64,000 nt of DNA from Streptomyces sp. BV286 (GTDB lineage Bacteria; Actinomycetota; Actinomycetes; Streptomycetales; Streptomycetaceae): assembly GCF_019090165.1 (NCBI RefSeq), contig NZ_JAHRIB010000130.1:1-64000 (forward strand). The letters run 5' to 3'. The position numbers were made by a program, and so were the translations under genes. The notes under the pieces were generated by a model, which was not told the DNA's origin, made no database searches, and saw only the letters and a program-made list of their open reading frames with translations. Below are positions 8,189-17,700 of this stretch, in pieces; position 1 is the stretch's first letter; each line of letters begins with the position of its first letter.

Positions 8189-9499
8189 TCACCCCCAGTT
8201 CCCGCCGGGCAGGCGATAGCCGTGCTGGATCAGGTCTTCGAGGCAGGCGAGGGGTGCGTGCGGCAGCACACGGCCGTCCGGAGCCTCGGCGAACACCTCG
8301 CTGGACAGGACGCGTCCGTCGACGCCGTTGACCTCGCGGATCGAGGTGACGACGCGCTGAAGGCGGCCGCCCGACTCGAAGTTGTTGCGCCGCTGGACGA
8401 AGACGACGAAGTTCACCGCGCCCGCGACGAGCATCTGGCTGGCCTCGATGGGGAGGCGTTCGGTGGCCTGGAGCGCGTAGGTGGAAATACGGTTGAACAC
8501 CTCGTGGGAGCTGTTGGCGTGGATCGTGGACAGCGAGCCGTCGTTGCCCTGCGACATCGCGTTGAGCATGGTCACGATCTCGTCGCCGAGGACCTCACCG
8601 ACGATGACGCGGGAGGGGTTCATACGCAGGGACCGGCGGACCAGCTCCGCCATCGAGATCATGCCCTGGCCCTCGGAGTTGGGCAGCCGCTCCTCGAACG
8701 CCACGACGTTCGGGTGCAGGTCGGCGAAGGTGTCGAGGCCGAGCTCCAGTGCGCGCTCGACGGTGATGAGGCGCTCCTGCGGCGGGATCTCGTTGGCGAG
8801 CGCGCGCAGCAGGGTCGTCTTGCCGGCGTTGGTCGCGCCCGCGATCATGATGTTCTTGCGGGCGCGGACCGCGCAGGCGAGGAAGTGTCCGACCTCGGGG
8901 GTCAGCGTCCCGTTCCCCACCAGGTCCGACATGAAGACCTTGCCCATGCGCGCGCGGCGGATGGACAGGGCGGGCCTGCGCGTCACGTCCATGACGGCGG
9001 ACAATCGCGAACCGTCCGGCAGCCGCAGGTCGAGCTGCGGGTTCGCGGAGTCGAAGGGCCGGGAGGAGAGGCCGGAGTACGCGCCGAGGATCTGGATCAG
9101 CTCGATGAGCTCCTCGTCGGTCTCGGCGACGGGATCGCCCTTGACCTCCTCGCCGTTGGCGTAGCCGACGAAGACCTGGTCGTACCCGTTGATGTCGATG
9201 TTCTCGACCTCGGGGTTGTCGAGCAGCGGCTGCAGCCGCCCCACGCCGAAGAGCGCGGCGTGCACGGCGGCGGCGTACTGCTCCTCGGTCTCGGCGTCCA
9301 GGGGCGTACGGCCGGAGTTGATCTCCGTCCGGGCGTAGTCCTCCAGGATCTGGGCTATGACGGCCCGGGCGTAGTGCCGTTCGTCCTCGTTGGACATCGG
9401 CGTGACGCCGGAGACCTGGTCGAGACGGCGCTGCTCGGCGATCCGGTCACCGGCGTCCTGCCGGAACCGCTTGACCAGCTGGTGGTCCACAGCGGTCAT
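8189..9499 (-). CDS. tadA: TadA/CpaF-like pilus assembly ATPase
   Basis: A 436-residue secretion ATPase of the GspE/VirB11 superfamily, CpaF type, that powers Tad pilus assembly at the cytoplasmic face. Seen motifs are the Walker A GATNAGKT (residues 221-228), an Asp/Glu-box region around ITVERALELGL, the Walker B core VIVGE (298-302), and a His box in SLSTIHANSS. The N-terminal domain (about 40-190) carries the NGYDQVFVG segment usual for CpaF. The start overlaps the TadZ-like stop by ATGA (9496-9499). No key residue appears to be missing. Confidence 0.92.
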   Translation of the reverse strand: MTAVDHQLVKRFRQDAGDRIAEQRRLDQVSGVTPMSNEDERHYARAVIAQILEDYARTEINSGRTPLDAETEEQYAAAVHAALFGVGRLQPLLDNPEVENIDINGYDQVFVGYANGEEVKGDPVAETDEELIELIQILGAYSGLSSRPFDSANPQLDLRLPDGSRLSAVMDVTRRPALSIRRARMGKVFMSDLVGNGTLTPEVGHFLACAVRARKNIMIAGATNAGKTTLLRALANEIPPQERLITVERALELGLDTFADLHPNVVAFEERLPNSEGQGMISMAELVRRSLRMNPSRVIVGEVLGDEIVTMLNAMSQGNDGSLSTIHANSSHEVFNRISTYALQATERLPIEASQMLVAGAVNFVVFVQRRNNFESGGRLQRVVTSIREVNGVDGRVLSSEVFAEAPDGRVLPHAPLACLEDLIQHGYRLPGGNWG

Positions 9500-10347
9500 C
9501 GGCCGGCTCCGGCGGTGGCCTGACTGCCCGGACCGCCGGCCGGCCCGGACCAGGCCGCGCCGAACTGCTGGTAGAGGTCCGAACTCACCTTGCGCGCCGA
9601 GCGGATGAGCAGCGACTTGTCGAGCCGTCCGCGCTTGCGGCCGGCCAACTGGTCGGCGCCTGCCGGGTCTTCGGCGATGGTGCCGACGACGCGGGCGCCG
9701 GTCTGGGCGGCCACCAGCATGTCGTTGACCTGGTGGACGATCTTGGCGGAGTCGCCCGGGTCGGTGATGAGGACGACCCCGATGAGGGGTGTGCCGAGCG
9801 CGGCCGCACCGCGCGGACCACCGTGCAGTTTGGCGGTGAGGACGGCGGCCCGGTCACGTACGCGCGCGATGGCCTCGGGCTCGGTGCGGGAGATGAGGAG
9901 GACGAGGGCCGCCTGCGAGAACATCTCGACGGCCGGGGTGTCGCCGGTGATCCGCCCGCAGTCCGCTATGACGTCGGCGGGTGCGTGGGGCGAGTCGGCG
10001 AGTTGCGCGAAGGCACGGCCGAGGGTGGGCCACAGGCCCGCGAGTCCGGCGGCCTGTTCGGCGTTGCCGAGCCCGACGAGCACTTCGAGTCCGCCGCTCA
10101 ACGGCTGTACGTGGTCCCAGAGTTGGTCCGGTACGAGGCCGCGGCGGGCGGTGGCGGCGATGGACAGCATGCCGGTGTTGGGGTTCAGCGGTCCGCCGTG
10201 CGCCGCGGCGCTGCGGTACACGAGGTCGCCGCCGGCCGGGTCGGTCTCGGCGAGCAGGACGCGGCGCGGCCAGACGGCGGCGAGGGCGACGGCCGCCGTG
10301 GTGACGCCGGGGGAGCCTTTGTCCGCGGCGAGGGCGATGAGGGCCAT
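9496..10347 (-). CDS. TadZ/CpaE-like MinD family ATPase
   Basis: A 283-residue P-loop protein of the ParA/MinD superfamily. The deviant Walker A is DKGSPGVTT at residues 9-17, with the usual signature lysine near the start. An ETDPAGGDL motif (about 34-42) contains the catalytic acidic residues, and DCGRITGD lies in the switch II position. TadZ/CpaE proteins mark the pole or site where the Tad machine assembles. It has no N-terminal receiver-like domain, which many CpaE proteins carry. It lies 22 bases after the SAF-domain gene and overlaps tadA. The annotation as TadZ rests on position as much as on motif. Confidence 0.8.
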   Translation of the reverse strand: MALIALAADKGSPGVTTAAVALAAVWPRRVLLAETDPAGGDLVYRSAAAHGGPLNPNTGMLSIAATARRGLVPDQLWDHVQPLSGGLEVLVGLGNAEQAAGLAGLWPTLGRAFAQLADSPHAPADVIADCGRITGDTPAVEMFSQAALVLLISRTEPEAIARVRDRAAVLTAKLHGGPRGAAALGTPLIGVVLITDPGDSAKIVHQVNDMLVAAQTGARVVGTIAEDPAGADQLAGRKRGRLDKSLLIRSARKVSSDLYQQFGAAWSGPAGGPGSQATAGAGR

Positions 10348-10369
10348 GGTGTGTGTGACTCTCTTGCCG

Positions 10370-11107
10370 CTAGTTGCCGGGGACCAGGACGAGGGCGACC
10401 TGGTTCGCCGCGGCGGCGCGGGCCAGCGCGGCCGCGTCGCTCTCGTCGACGGTCACGGTGATGCGCTTGTTGGTGCTGCTGATGGTGGCGTCGCCGCTGT
10501 CGTCCGGCACGTAGGTGACGCGTGCGTCGGAGACGATCGGGGTGCCGCCGGTGCCCGCGGAACCGGAGGAGCCGGAGGAACCGGTGTCCGTGTCGTCGTT
10601 CGAGGAGGACGAGCCGGAGTTGCCGACCTGGTAGGCGGCCACGAGGTCGCCCTGCTCGATGGTCTGCGGGTACTGGCCCTCCTTGAGGGAGAGACCGACG
10701 ACGGCCTTGCCGGGTTCGAGGTTGGCCTTGCGGGCGAACATCTCGCCGATGACGAGGGTGCCCCCGTAGATCGTGGACTTGGCCTTGAGGTTCTTCAGGG
10801 CCTCGAGCTGGTCCCACCTGACGTAGTTGACGCCGGAGTCCTCCGCGACCAGTACCGACTCGACCTTCTTGCCGACGGACTGGCCGGGCTGGATGTCGGC
10901 CGTCACCTTCACGACCTCGATACGGTCCCCGGCGCGCAGCACCAGCATGGTCGCTCCGAGCGCACCCACGAGGATCAGCAGCACCGCGAGCGCGGCCAGC
11001 GCGGGTTTGCGCTCGCGAGGCGGTGAAGGAAGCCGCTCCCCCGTCGTCGGCTGAACCGGCGCGGAGGAACGGTTGTTGCCCGCCCCCGTACGCTCTTGGA
11101 TCTTCAC
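10370..11107 (-). CDS. CpaB/RcpC-like SAF-domain protein, first gene of the Tad operon
   Basis: A 245-residue protein with a cytoplasmic basic leader and one membrane helix (about residues 36-57). It continues into a SAF/CpaB domain starting DIQPGQSVGKKV and including AKSTIYGGTLVIGEMF. In Gram-negative Tad systems CpaB/RcpC works near the outer-membrane channel; in an actinomycete the partner must differ. A low-complexity Ser/Gly/Asp insert (about 165-190) splits the domain. It is the promoter-proximal gene; the 505 bases upstream should hold the operon promoter. Confidence 0.75.
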   Translation of the reverse strand: MKIQERTGAGNNRSSAPVQPTTGERLPSPPRERKPALAALAVLLILVGALGATMLVLRAGDRIEVVKVTADIQPGQSVGKKVESVLVAEDSGVNYVRWDQLEALKNLKAKSTIYGGTLVIGEMFARKANLEPGKAVVGLSLKEGQYPQTIEQGDLVAAYQVGNSGSSSSNDDTDTGSSGSSGSAGTGGTPIVSDARVTYVPDDSGDATISSTNKRITVTVDESDAAALARAAAANQVALVLVPGN

Positions 11108-11612
11108 GCAACCGCTCCCCGTACACCCAAGAAGGTTTTGTCATTCAGGACACTTGGAACACTCCACCCTCACCGGGGCGTACCGCTCGACCTGGTCGAA
11201 TAGCCATGGCCGGAACGAGTGTCAAGTCATCGCACCGTATCAGCAGCACATAAGCCCCTCAAGGCGCGCCCGGGACCGCAAAGCTCACACGTCCCGACGT
11301 TATCCACGCGCAACGCGGGGTGTTCGGTTCCCGGTTGGGAACGGGGCTGCGTGAGGCGGATTCCGCTGTGCACCAGCGAATCATCGACCCGGCCCCGACA
11401 TGGGCTTCGTCACGCTGTGCTCATCATCCCTGCACGACTCGCTCACAGCGGTGGGATGCGACCGTGGGATGATCTTCAGCCACGCGTCACACCACGTCCC
11501 AACGCGGTTACGCATCCCACCTCCCCACTCCCCACTCCCCACTCCCCTCAGCCGTCCACCCCCTTCCCCCACCTTCACCCCACCCTCATCCCACCGAGGA
11601 GCCCGTCCCCCC
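11108..11612. other. Divergent intergenic region with a 7-base tandem repeat
   Basis: This gap of 505 bases lies between the Tad operon and a rightward lipoprotein gene. CTCCCCA is repeated about four times at 11521-11548, in a pyrimidine-rich tract that runs on to about 11600. GAGGA at 11596-11600 serves the ATG at 11613. I find no RNA gene or clear operator; the Tad promoter should lie within the first 200 bases. Confidence 0.45.
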
Positions 11613-12350
11613 ATGAAGCGAACCGCCCTCGCCTCCACCGCTCTCTCCGCAGCCGTACTGGCCGGCCTGACCGCCTGCGGAAGTGGTGACTCCGAGTCGG
11701 ACGGCGACTCCGGCGGCAAGTCCGGTGCCTCGGCGACGGCTCCCCAGAAGAAGGAGACGGGCCCGGCGGAGCGCGTGGCGAAACTCGCGGTCACGGCGGA
11801 CGAGGTCAAGGGCTACGAGGTCGAACAACCTGCGGCCGACGACGAGTTCGTCTTCGCCAAGTCCCAGGACGAGGTCACCGTCGACAAGAAGGCCTGCGCC
11901 CCGCTGGCGTACGCGATGAACCAACTCCCGCTGGGCGAACCGCGGGCGGACCTCACGCGAACCGCCGCGAAGAACGGACTCGCCAACGGCCTCACCTACG
12001 TCACCCTCAACACCTACGCGGACGGCGGGGCGAAGACGGCCATGGCGGACCTCACCGAAGCCGTGTCCTCCTGCGGCGGCGGCTTCACCGCCAAGGCGAA
12101 CGGCAACAGCAGCCCGTACGACTCCGTCGCCGCCGAGAAGGCTGACGGGGCGGGCGACGAGTCCCTCGCCTTCAAGTCGACGATGACCGTCCTCGGCGCC
12201 ACGCACACGATGCACTCGGCGGCCGTGCGCCGCGGTGACGTCGTCGCCGTCTACTTCGCGGTGAACGGCCGAGCGATCGCGGAGTCCCGCCCCAGCGACA
12301 CGAAGCTCGACACCCCGGTGGTGAGGGCGCAGAACGCGAAGTTGGGGTGA
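11613..12350 (+). CDS. Secretory lipoprotein
   Basis: A 245-residue lipoprotein precursor. The signal core ends in the lipobox LTAC (Cys22), followed by a Gly/Ser/Asp tether. The mature part (about 50-245) has cysteines in KKACAPLAY and SSCGGGF, likely a disulfide, and regularly spaced beta-strand-like segments such as MTVLGATHTMHSAAV and VVAVYFAVNG. The layout resembles PknH-sensor or DUF5642-like extracytoplasmic lipoproteins, but I cannot assign a family. It stands alone between the Tad operon and the immunity cluster, with its own ribosome binding site. Confidence 0.8.
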   Translation: MKRTALASTALSAAVLAGLTACGSGDSESDGDSGGKSGASATAPQKKETGPAERVAKLAVTADEVKGYEVEQPAADDEFVFAKSQDEVTVDKKACAPLAYAMNQLPLGEPRADLTRTAAKNGLANGLTYVTLNTYADGGAKTAMADLTEAVSSCGGGFTAKANGNSSPYDSVAAEKADGAGDESLAFKSTMTVLGATHTMHSAAVRRGDVVAVYFAVNGRAIAESRPSDTKLDTPVVRAQNAKLG

Positions 12351-12427
12351 GTTGTGTGTGCGGGCGGCGGGCGCCGGGTTCTGCGGGGAGGGCGGGCTGC
12401 GGCGGCAGACCCGTCCACCCGGCACCA

Positions 12428-12565
12428 GGAGGAGCCCCGGTTCAGAACCCCCAAGGGTCGGGGTGCGGGGTGAGGGACGGGTCCTCGGACCAGATCAGGC
12501 GTGCTTCGAGGTCGTCGCCCAGTAGTTCGGTGAGGCGGTCCACCGCCCAGCCGTTCCAGTGGACG
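12428..12565. repeat. Repeated immunity-gene 3' end, copy 1
   Basis: This 138-bp block differs from 14101-14238 at only two positions. It shares its first 82 or so bases with 20527-20609, with two changes. It covers the last 40 or so codons of the gene plus 14 non-coding bases past the stop (GGAGGAGCCCCGGT). The identity therefore extends beyond the reading frame, which selection on the protein alone would not explain. Confidence 0.9.
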
Positions 12566-13041
12566 GCGCCGGGATGGTCGGGCACGCGGAAGGCGGGTAG
12601 GTCGGCCGGCAGGGCATCGGGGCGAAAGAAGGTCGTCTTCATCTGCCCCGTGCCCTTCTTCGGCTTCGACGACCTGCGTGCATCGACGCAGTCGACCACC
12701 TTGTCCACGGCATAGAGGTGATATTCGCGCCCGTCTCCCTTGCCTGTTTCTTCGGGGACTACCCGCAGGAACTTGCCCGCGCCCCTCAGCCCTTCCTGCA
12801 AGGAGTCGACGATCCGACTGCTGAACACGGGAGCTCCGGGGTAACCACACGGGAATTCCGCAGGCCGCAGTCGCGGATTCCCGACCCATTCGGCATGCAG
12901 TTCATCCGGCAAGTCCTCAGGGGATCCCGTGCGCAGCCAACGAATCAGTTTCCGGTGCGCGTACTCCTCAAGAGACAGCGTCCGGAACTGTCCCGTACTC
13001 GGCAGCAACCGGTACACGGAAACGGGCTTGTCGGTCATCAT
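12442..13041 (-). CDS. Putative immunity protein, Imm11/DUF1629-like, copy A
   Basis: A 199-residue soluble protein and one of three paralogues (also 14115 and 20541). They share an N-terminal VYRLLPS motif, EFP.GxP in the middle, VVDCxDxRRSS at about residue 125, WNGWxVxxLxxLLG near 170, and an identical tail ending PHPDPWGF. The VVDxLDxxxS signature and length suggest the Imm11 (DUF1629) immunity family; this is by eye only. The ATG at 13041 is chosen because copy B starts at the same MMTDKPVSV point; an upstream in-frame start is discounted. It lies downstream of a wrecked Rhs tip, so it is an orphan immunity gene that outlived its toxin. Confidence 0.7.
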   Translation of the reverse strand: MMTDKPVSVYRLLPSTGQFRTLSLEEYAHRKLIRWLRTGSPEDLPDELHAEWVGNPRLRPAEFPCGYPGAPVFSSRIVDSLQEGLRGAGKFLRVVPEETGKGDGREYHLYAVDKVVDCVDARRSSKPKKGTGQMKTTFFRPDALPADLPAFRVPDHPGAVHWNGWAVDRLTELLGDDLEARLIWSEDPSLTPHPDPWGF

Positions 13042-13200
13042 GGTGCCGTCCAGACTGCGCGCTCGAAGAAGGTACGCCGGTAGAAGGCTCACCTCGGCCT
13101 CTGCGGCGTGGGTTCCCGTGAGGAATGCCGTTCGCCGCGTCCTGGTCCAGACGGTCGATCGATCGACTCGAGGGCTCCAGGTGCGGACGGATGCCGCCGC
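13038..13200 (-). pseudogene. Relic of an Rhs toxin tip
   Basis: Read leftward, the frame encodes DAANGIPHGNPRRR, then after a deletion of about 50 codons GEPSTGVPS. The intact Rhs tip has DAANGIPLGHPTPHNF and, at its very end, GELATGVPS. A two-base insertion after GVPS shifts the frame relative to the downstream immunity start. The original TGA is still visible, overlapping that ATG exactly as at 14717-14720. Upstream the match fades into SRSIDRL-like residues. The order relic then immunity gene A mirrors Rhs then immunity gene B. This is a broken toxin end and not a gene. Confidence 0.75.
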
Positions 13201-13232
13201 GCCCTGGCATCGCCGACCGGATCAGATGGAAG

Positions 13233-13775
13233 TCAGCGCCGCCGTCGGGCGTCCGGGGCAGGATAGCCCTCGAAAACGGGCTCGTCTCTGATGAAGTCGC
13301 CCGGAAAGACGTCCACTCGATGGGCCCCGGACAACACTGCCACCAGAAATTCGACGATCCCGCCGTCGAAGTGCGGCCACTTCAGGTTTCTTGCCCCGTT
13401 GGCCACGATGGTCCATGAATCCGGTGCATCTTCCGGGCGGGTGACCCAGTACACGATGTCGCCGTTGTCCGTCTTCCCGACAGGTAGCAATTCATCGACC
13501 TCGTAAGGGATACCCACTCCGCTTTCCCGGAGTTCGTCGAGGATCTCAGCGGCCCGGTTCGCGGACTCGACCAGACGCGTGGGGTGGAAGGGCGAACTGG
13601 GCTGCAGGATGTACAGAAAGTCATTGAACGAGCCCGGACCGTACCGTTCCACGAGCCACTTGTAGTCGCCGGGCAGCGTCACCCCCAGGGCATCCTCGAC
13701 CTGGGACCAGTCAACGTCGGTCTCGGCACCGCCGGGTGGCGGAACAAGCCGCAGGAGGTCGTCTCGTACGGTCAC
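13233..13775 (-). CDS. SMI1/KNR4 (SUKH) family immunity protein
   Basis: A 180-residue protein with the SUKH superfamily signature. VDWSQVEDALGVTLPGDYKWLVERYGPGSFNDFLYIL spans about residues 21-57 and includes the LPxDY..L...YG core. Later come a W/V-rich beta segment (DIVYWVTRPEDAPDSWTIV) and a D/G hairpin (HFDGGIVEFLVAVL). SUKH proteins are common immunity partners of secreted nucleases in polymorphic toxin loci. No toxin is directly adjacent; the nearest are the Rhs relic downstream and the intact Rhs gene upstream. It may protect against a related toxin from neighbours. Confidence 0.8.
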   Translation of the reverse strand: MTVRDDLLRLVPPPGGAETDVDWSQVEDALGVTLPGDYKWLVERYGPGSFNDFLYILQPSSPFHPTRLVESANRAAEILDELRESGVGIPYEVDELLPVGKTDNGDIVYWVTRPEDAPDSWTIVANGARNLKWPHFDGGIVEFLVAVLSGAHRVDVFPGDFIRDEPVFEGYPAPDARRRR

Positions 13776-13821
13776 AGCATCCCCGATTCACTTCCCAGAT
13801 GACGTCGCAGTTCCCGTCGAC

Positions 13822-14094
13822 TCAGGTCGGCTGGTCCCGAGGTACGGGACACTCCCGCTCGGCGTCCCAGGGCACCCAGGACAGAGCGCGATCCCCGCTC
13901 GCACGCCGGGCGGCCCAGTCGAGCAGGATCGGGATCACCACTTCCTCGCCTCCCTGCTCCGCCGGCAGCGGCACCTCGGCCCGGTAATGCGACTCCGGGC
14001 CGCCCTGCCGGCGCTCGAAGACCATGGTCAGCGTGGTCGGGCTGAACCCCGCGGGTTCATGTAAGGCAACTCGATCCTCCGGTAGCCGGACCAC
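13822..14094 (-). CDS. Small hypothetical protein, possibly a gene fragment
   Basis: The frame is 90 residues, starting at a GTG at 14094. Its beginning lies against the repeated flank that follows immunity copy B. The protein has no signal or membrane segment; the C-terminal half (FERRQGGPESHYRAEV, then WVPWDAERECP) looks like a folded beta-rich end. The lack of a convincing ribosome binding site, and the position between two immunity genes, suggest it may be the surviving end of a longer gene or a small immunity protein. I do not recognise it. Confidence 0.4.
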   Translation of the reverse strand: MVRLPEDRVALHEPAGFSPTTLTMVFERRQGGPESHYRAEVPLPAEQGGEEVVIPILLDWAARRASGDRALSWVPWDAERECPVPRDQPT

Positions 14095-14100
14095 TCACCC

Positions 14101-14238
14101 GGAGGAGCCCCGGTTCAGAACCCCCAAGGGTCGGGGTGCGGGGTGAGGGACGGGTCCTCGGACCAGATCAGGCGTGCTTCGAGGTCGTCGCCCAGTAGTT
14201 CGGTCAGGTGGTCCACCGCCCAGCCGTTCCAGTGGACG
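14101..14238. repeat. Repeated immunity-gene 3' end, copy 2
   Basis: This is the second copy of the block at 12428-12565, with two mismatches in 138. A separate block of 51 identical bases covers the start codons of the two genes (13009-13059 and 14688-14738). Between the two blocks the genes are clearly diverged, so identity is confined to both ends. Confidence 0.9.
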
Positions 14239-14720
14239 CCTCCGCGGAATTCCGGCAGCCGGAAAGCGGGCAGGTCGACGGGGAGTGCGTCGGAGCGGAA
14301 CACCGCCTTCTTGATCTCACCCGTCATCCTCTTCGGCTTGGACGACCGCCGGGTGTCCAGGCAGTCGACCACCGGCTCCACCAGGTAGAGAAAGTACTCG
14401 TCCGACCCGTCAGATCCATCCGTTCCGGCGCCCTCGACGGAGACCGGGACGAGCTCTCCCGCCGACGAGAGTTCACCCCGCAGCGCTTCGGCGATGCGAC
14501 CACTGAGGACAGGAGCACCGGGATACCCACACGGGAACTCCCCCTTGCGCAGCCGCGGATCACCGTCCCACGAACCGCTGAGAGCGGTCGGCCTGTCGGC
14601 GTCGGACCCGCTGATCTGCCAGCGGATGACCTTTCTGAGCGAGCTGCCGAGCAACAGGGTCCGGAACTCACCCATGCTCGGCAGTAGCCGGTACACGGAA
14701 ACGGGCTTGTCGGTCATCAT
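14115..14720 (-). CDS. Putative immunity protein, Imm11/DUF1629-like, copy B
   Basis: A 201-residue paralogue of copies A and C and the one positioned as cognate partner of the Rhs toxin. Its ATG overlaps the Rhs stop (ATGA, 14717-14720). It keeps VYRLLPSMGEF at the start, GEFPCGYPGAPV near residue 60, VVDCLDTRRSSKPK near 127, and the shared C-terminus. It has no export signal, as expected for a cytoplasmic protein that blocks a nuclease before release or after delivery by kin. The family name is tentative; its role as immunity partner follows from strict coupling to the toxin tip. Confidence 0.78.
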   Translation of the reverse strand: MMTDKPVSVYRLLPSMGEFRTLLLGSSLRKVIRWQISGSDADRPTALSGSWDGDPRLRKGEFPCGYPGAPVLSGRIAEALRGELSSAGELVPVSVEGAGTDGSDGSDEYFLYLVEPVVDCLDTRRSSKPKRMTGEIKKAVFRSDALPVDLPAFRLPEFRGGVHWNGWAVDHLTELLGDDLEARLIWSEDPSLTPHPDPWGF

Positions 14721-17700
14721 GGTGCCGTCCAGACTGCGGTCGGTGAAGGTACGCCAGTAGCAAGCTCACCTTCGACCTCTCGCCCGATGGTGCGCAACTC
14801 GCTGCGAAGCTCGTTACGGATCGCACGCGCGCCGAGCCCGCGGGCTGTCCTGTCCTCCACCACCTGCTCCAGGCGCTGGTTGACCCGCTGCAGGAAAGCC
14901 TCGCGGTGGGTGAAGTTGTGCGGCGTCGGGTGCCCGAGAGGAATGCCGTTCGCCGCGTCGTTGACATCGACTCCGTATCGACCGAGCAGGTCACGGCTTC
15001 TGGCTCCCGGGACCCAGTGGCCCGCGGTACCTCCGGAGGGAACGATGTGCGCCGCGGCCTGGCCACGGCTCACCGGCCGCCCCTCGCGCCGCATGTTCCG
15101 CCGCAGCCGCCGTGCGTTCTGCCGGCACGTCAGCAGGCCGAGGTAGTCGATCCAGAGGAGCGGGTTGAGCACATAGCCGCGAGGATTGGGTCCGGCGTCC
15201 ATGCCCAGCGGGTCCGGGCTGAGATAGGTCGCTGTCGCGGGGTCGTAGTGCCGGAAGTAGTTGTAGTGGAGCTCGGTTTCGGGGTCGTGGTACTGGCCCG
15301 GGAAGCGGAGAGGTGTGCTGGTTCCGGCGCCCTCGCTCCCTGTGGTGAGCCCCCACAGGGTGGCGATCCCCCGCCAGGCGATGTCGCCGTCCTCGGAGAC
15401 GAGTTCGGTCGGGGTGCCGACCAGGTCCGTGACGATCGCGAAAAAGCGTTCGTCGACCAGGCGTTGGGGGTCGTCGGCGGATATCCGGCGTTCCGTCTGG
15501 GCGAGCGGCCGTACGTCGTCGCGGTCCCAGGTGAGAGTGACCTCCTCCGCCTGGCCGACGGCTCGGGTCGTCTGCTCGACCAGGTGCGGCCCGTCCCAGG
15601 TGAAGCGGGTCTCCTCGACGACGGTCGAGCCGTCGGTGCCGAGCCGCTGTTTGGCGGTGCGCCGGCCCAGCGGGTCGTAGAGATAGCGCCAGACCGTTCC
15701 GTCAGGGGTGACCACCGAGGTGAGGCAGTCCTCCGCGTCCCAGGTGTATCGCCAGATGTCGGGCTTGCGGGACAGACGGGTCTTGCGGCGCAGGACGACG
15801 CGGCCCGCGGCGTCGTACTCGTAGTGGACGGAACCCGCACGCGTCACACGATTGCCGTCGTACGCGCGTTCGCCTCGTGCCTCGTGGGCGGGCTGCTGGT
15901 CCGGCCACATGGCGCGCGTCTGGTTGCCGGACTCGTCGTACGCGTAGGTCTCGGTCCAGTCCGCGGCTCGGACGCCGGTGACGCGGCCCGCCTTGTCGAC
16001 GTCGAAGACCCGTCGTCCGCGGGTGTGGTCGTCCAGAGCCGTGACGCTGCCGTCGGCCCGGTAGGTGAAGGTCTCCTGCTTCAACTGCCTGCCCGGGGCG
16101 GCCAGTGTCCGCCCGTTCAGACGATCCACAGCGTCCCAGGTCTGGGTGAGGGCGAGTCCGCGGTCTCCGAGCCGCCGGACGGTCTCCCGGCCGAGGGCGT
16201 CGTACGTGGAGGTGACGGTGCGGCCGTCCGAGGTCAGCAGCGTGCGGTTGCCCGCCGCGTCATAGGCGTACGTGGCGGTGGCTCCGGCCGGAGTGAGACG
16301 GCTGACGGGCCGGCTCAGAGCGTCGTACGTCGTGGTCAGTGCTCGTCCGTCGACGACTTCGGCGGTGACCCGTCCGGCCGGGTCGTACCGGCGGGCGAGG
16401 GTCGCGTCCGGACCGGTGGCCTGCAGGAGACGGCCAGCGGGGTCGTGCGTGAACACGGTCGTGCGGCCGTCCACCGTCCTCCCGGTCTGGTTGCCCACGA
16501 TGTCGTACGTGTAGGCCGTCGTCTGCCCGAGGGGGTTGGTGCGGCTGAGGAGCTGTCCGGCCGCATCGTAGGCGTAGACGAGTGTCCGGTCGTCGAAGTC
16601 CGTCTCGGTGCGGGGGCGGCCGACCGCGTCGTACGTGTAGTCCCAGGTGAGGCCCCGGGGGTGGATGACCCGGGTGAGCCGGAGCTCGGTGTCGTGCGTG
16701 AACGTGTGGCGGACCCCGTCGGGCGTGGTGCGGGTGGTGAGCAGGTCGAAGGCGCCGTAGGTGAGGCGGGTGACCTGGCCCAGTGCATCGATGTGGCTGA
16801 CGCAGTTGCCCTCAGCGTCGTAGGTCCACGCCTCGCGCGTGCCGTCCGGGTCCGTACGCGACGCCTGATGTCCCTCGACGGTCCAGCTGAGGAACGTGGT
16901 GGCACCCAGCGGGTCGGTGAGGGTGCTGTTCCGCCCGAAGGAGTCATAGCCGATGTGTGTCACCGCTCCGAGCGGATCCGTCGACGAAACCGGCTGTCCC
17001 GCCGCGTTGTTGACGAATCGCTGTACCGCGCCCATCGGGTCGGTCAGAGAGGTCAGGGCTCCCGTCCCGTCACGGGTGAAGACCACGGTCGCGCCCGTGG
17101 GATCCGTCACGGACCTGCAGTTGCCCCGCTCGTCCCACTCCTGCCGGACGACCGAGCCGTCGTAAGCGGTGAGCTGCACCGGGAGGTTCGACTCGTTGAA
17201 GACGGTGGAGGAGGTGGCACCGTCGGGCAGGTGGACGGCGGTCAGGTTGCCCGCCGCGTCCCACTCCATGCGTGTGGTGCGGCCCAACGGGTCGGTACGG
17301 GAGCAGAGTTGATTCCGGTCGTTCCATTCCTGGAGCGTGACATTGCCGAGCGGGTCGGTCTCGGCAGTCAGCCGGTACGCGTCGTCGAACTGGTATTGAG
17401 TGGCGTACCCGAGGGAGTCGGTGGCGATCGTGCCACGTGTCTCTTCGTCGTACGCGAAGGTGTAGTCCAGCATCCCGTCGGTACCGCGGCCCGCCGTGCA
17501 GCGATCGGCATCGTCGTACGTGAAGCGGTACCAGATGTCGTTGCGGTCCTCCCAGCCCGTGATGCGGTGCCTGTCGTCGTAGCTGAACCGCAGCGGCAGG
17601 CCGGACGAGTTGTAGACCTCCGTGAGGCCGCCCTGGGTGTCGTAGCCGTAGCGGATCAACGTGGGCCGCTCGGTGTCGCTGCGCAGGGTCAGCTCGGTGA

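Noticed and set aside
11521..11548. CTCCCCA tandem repeat as an operator
   Set aside because: It is a simple pyrimidine-rich slippage tract without symmetry; kept only as part of the intergenic note.
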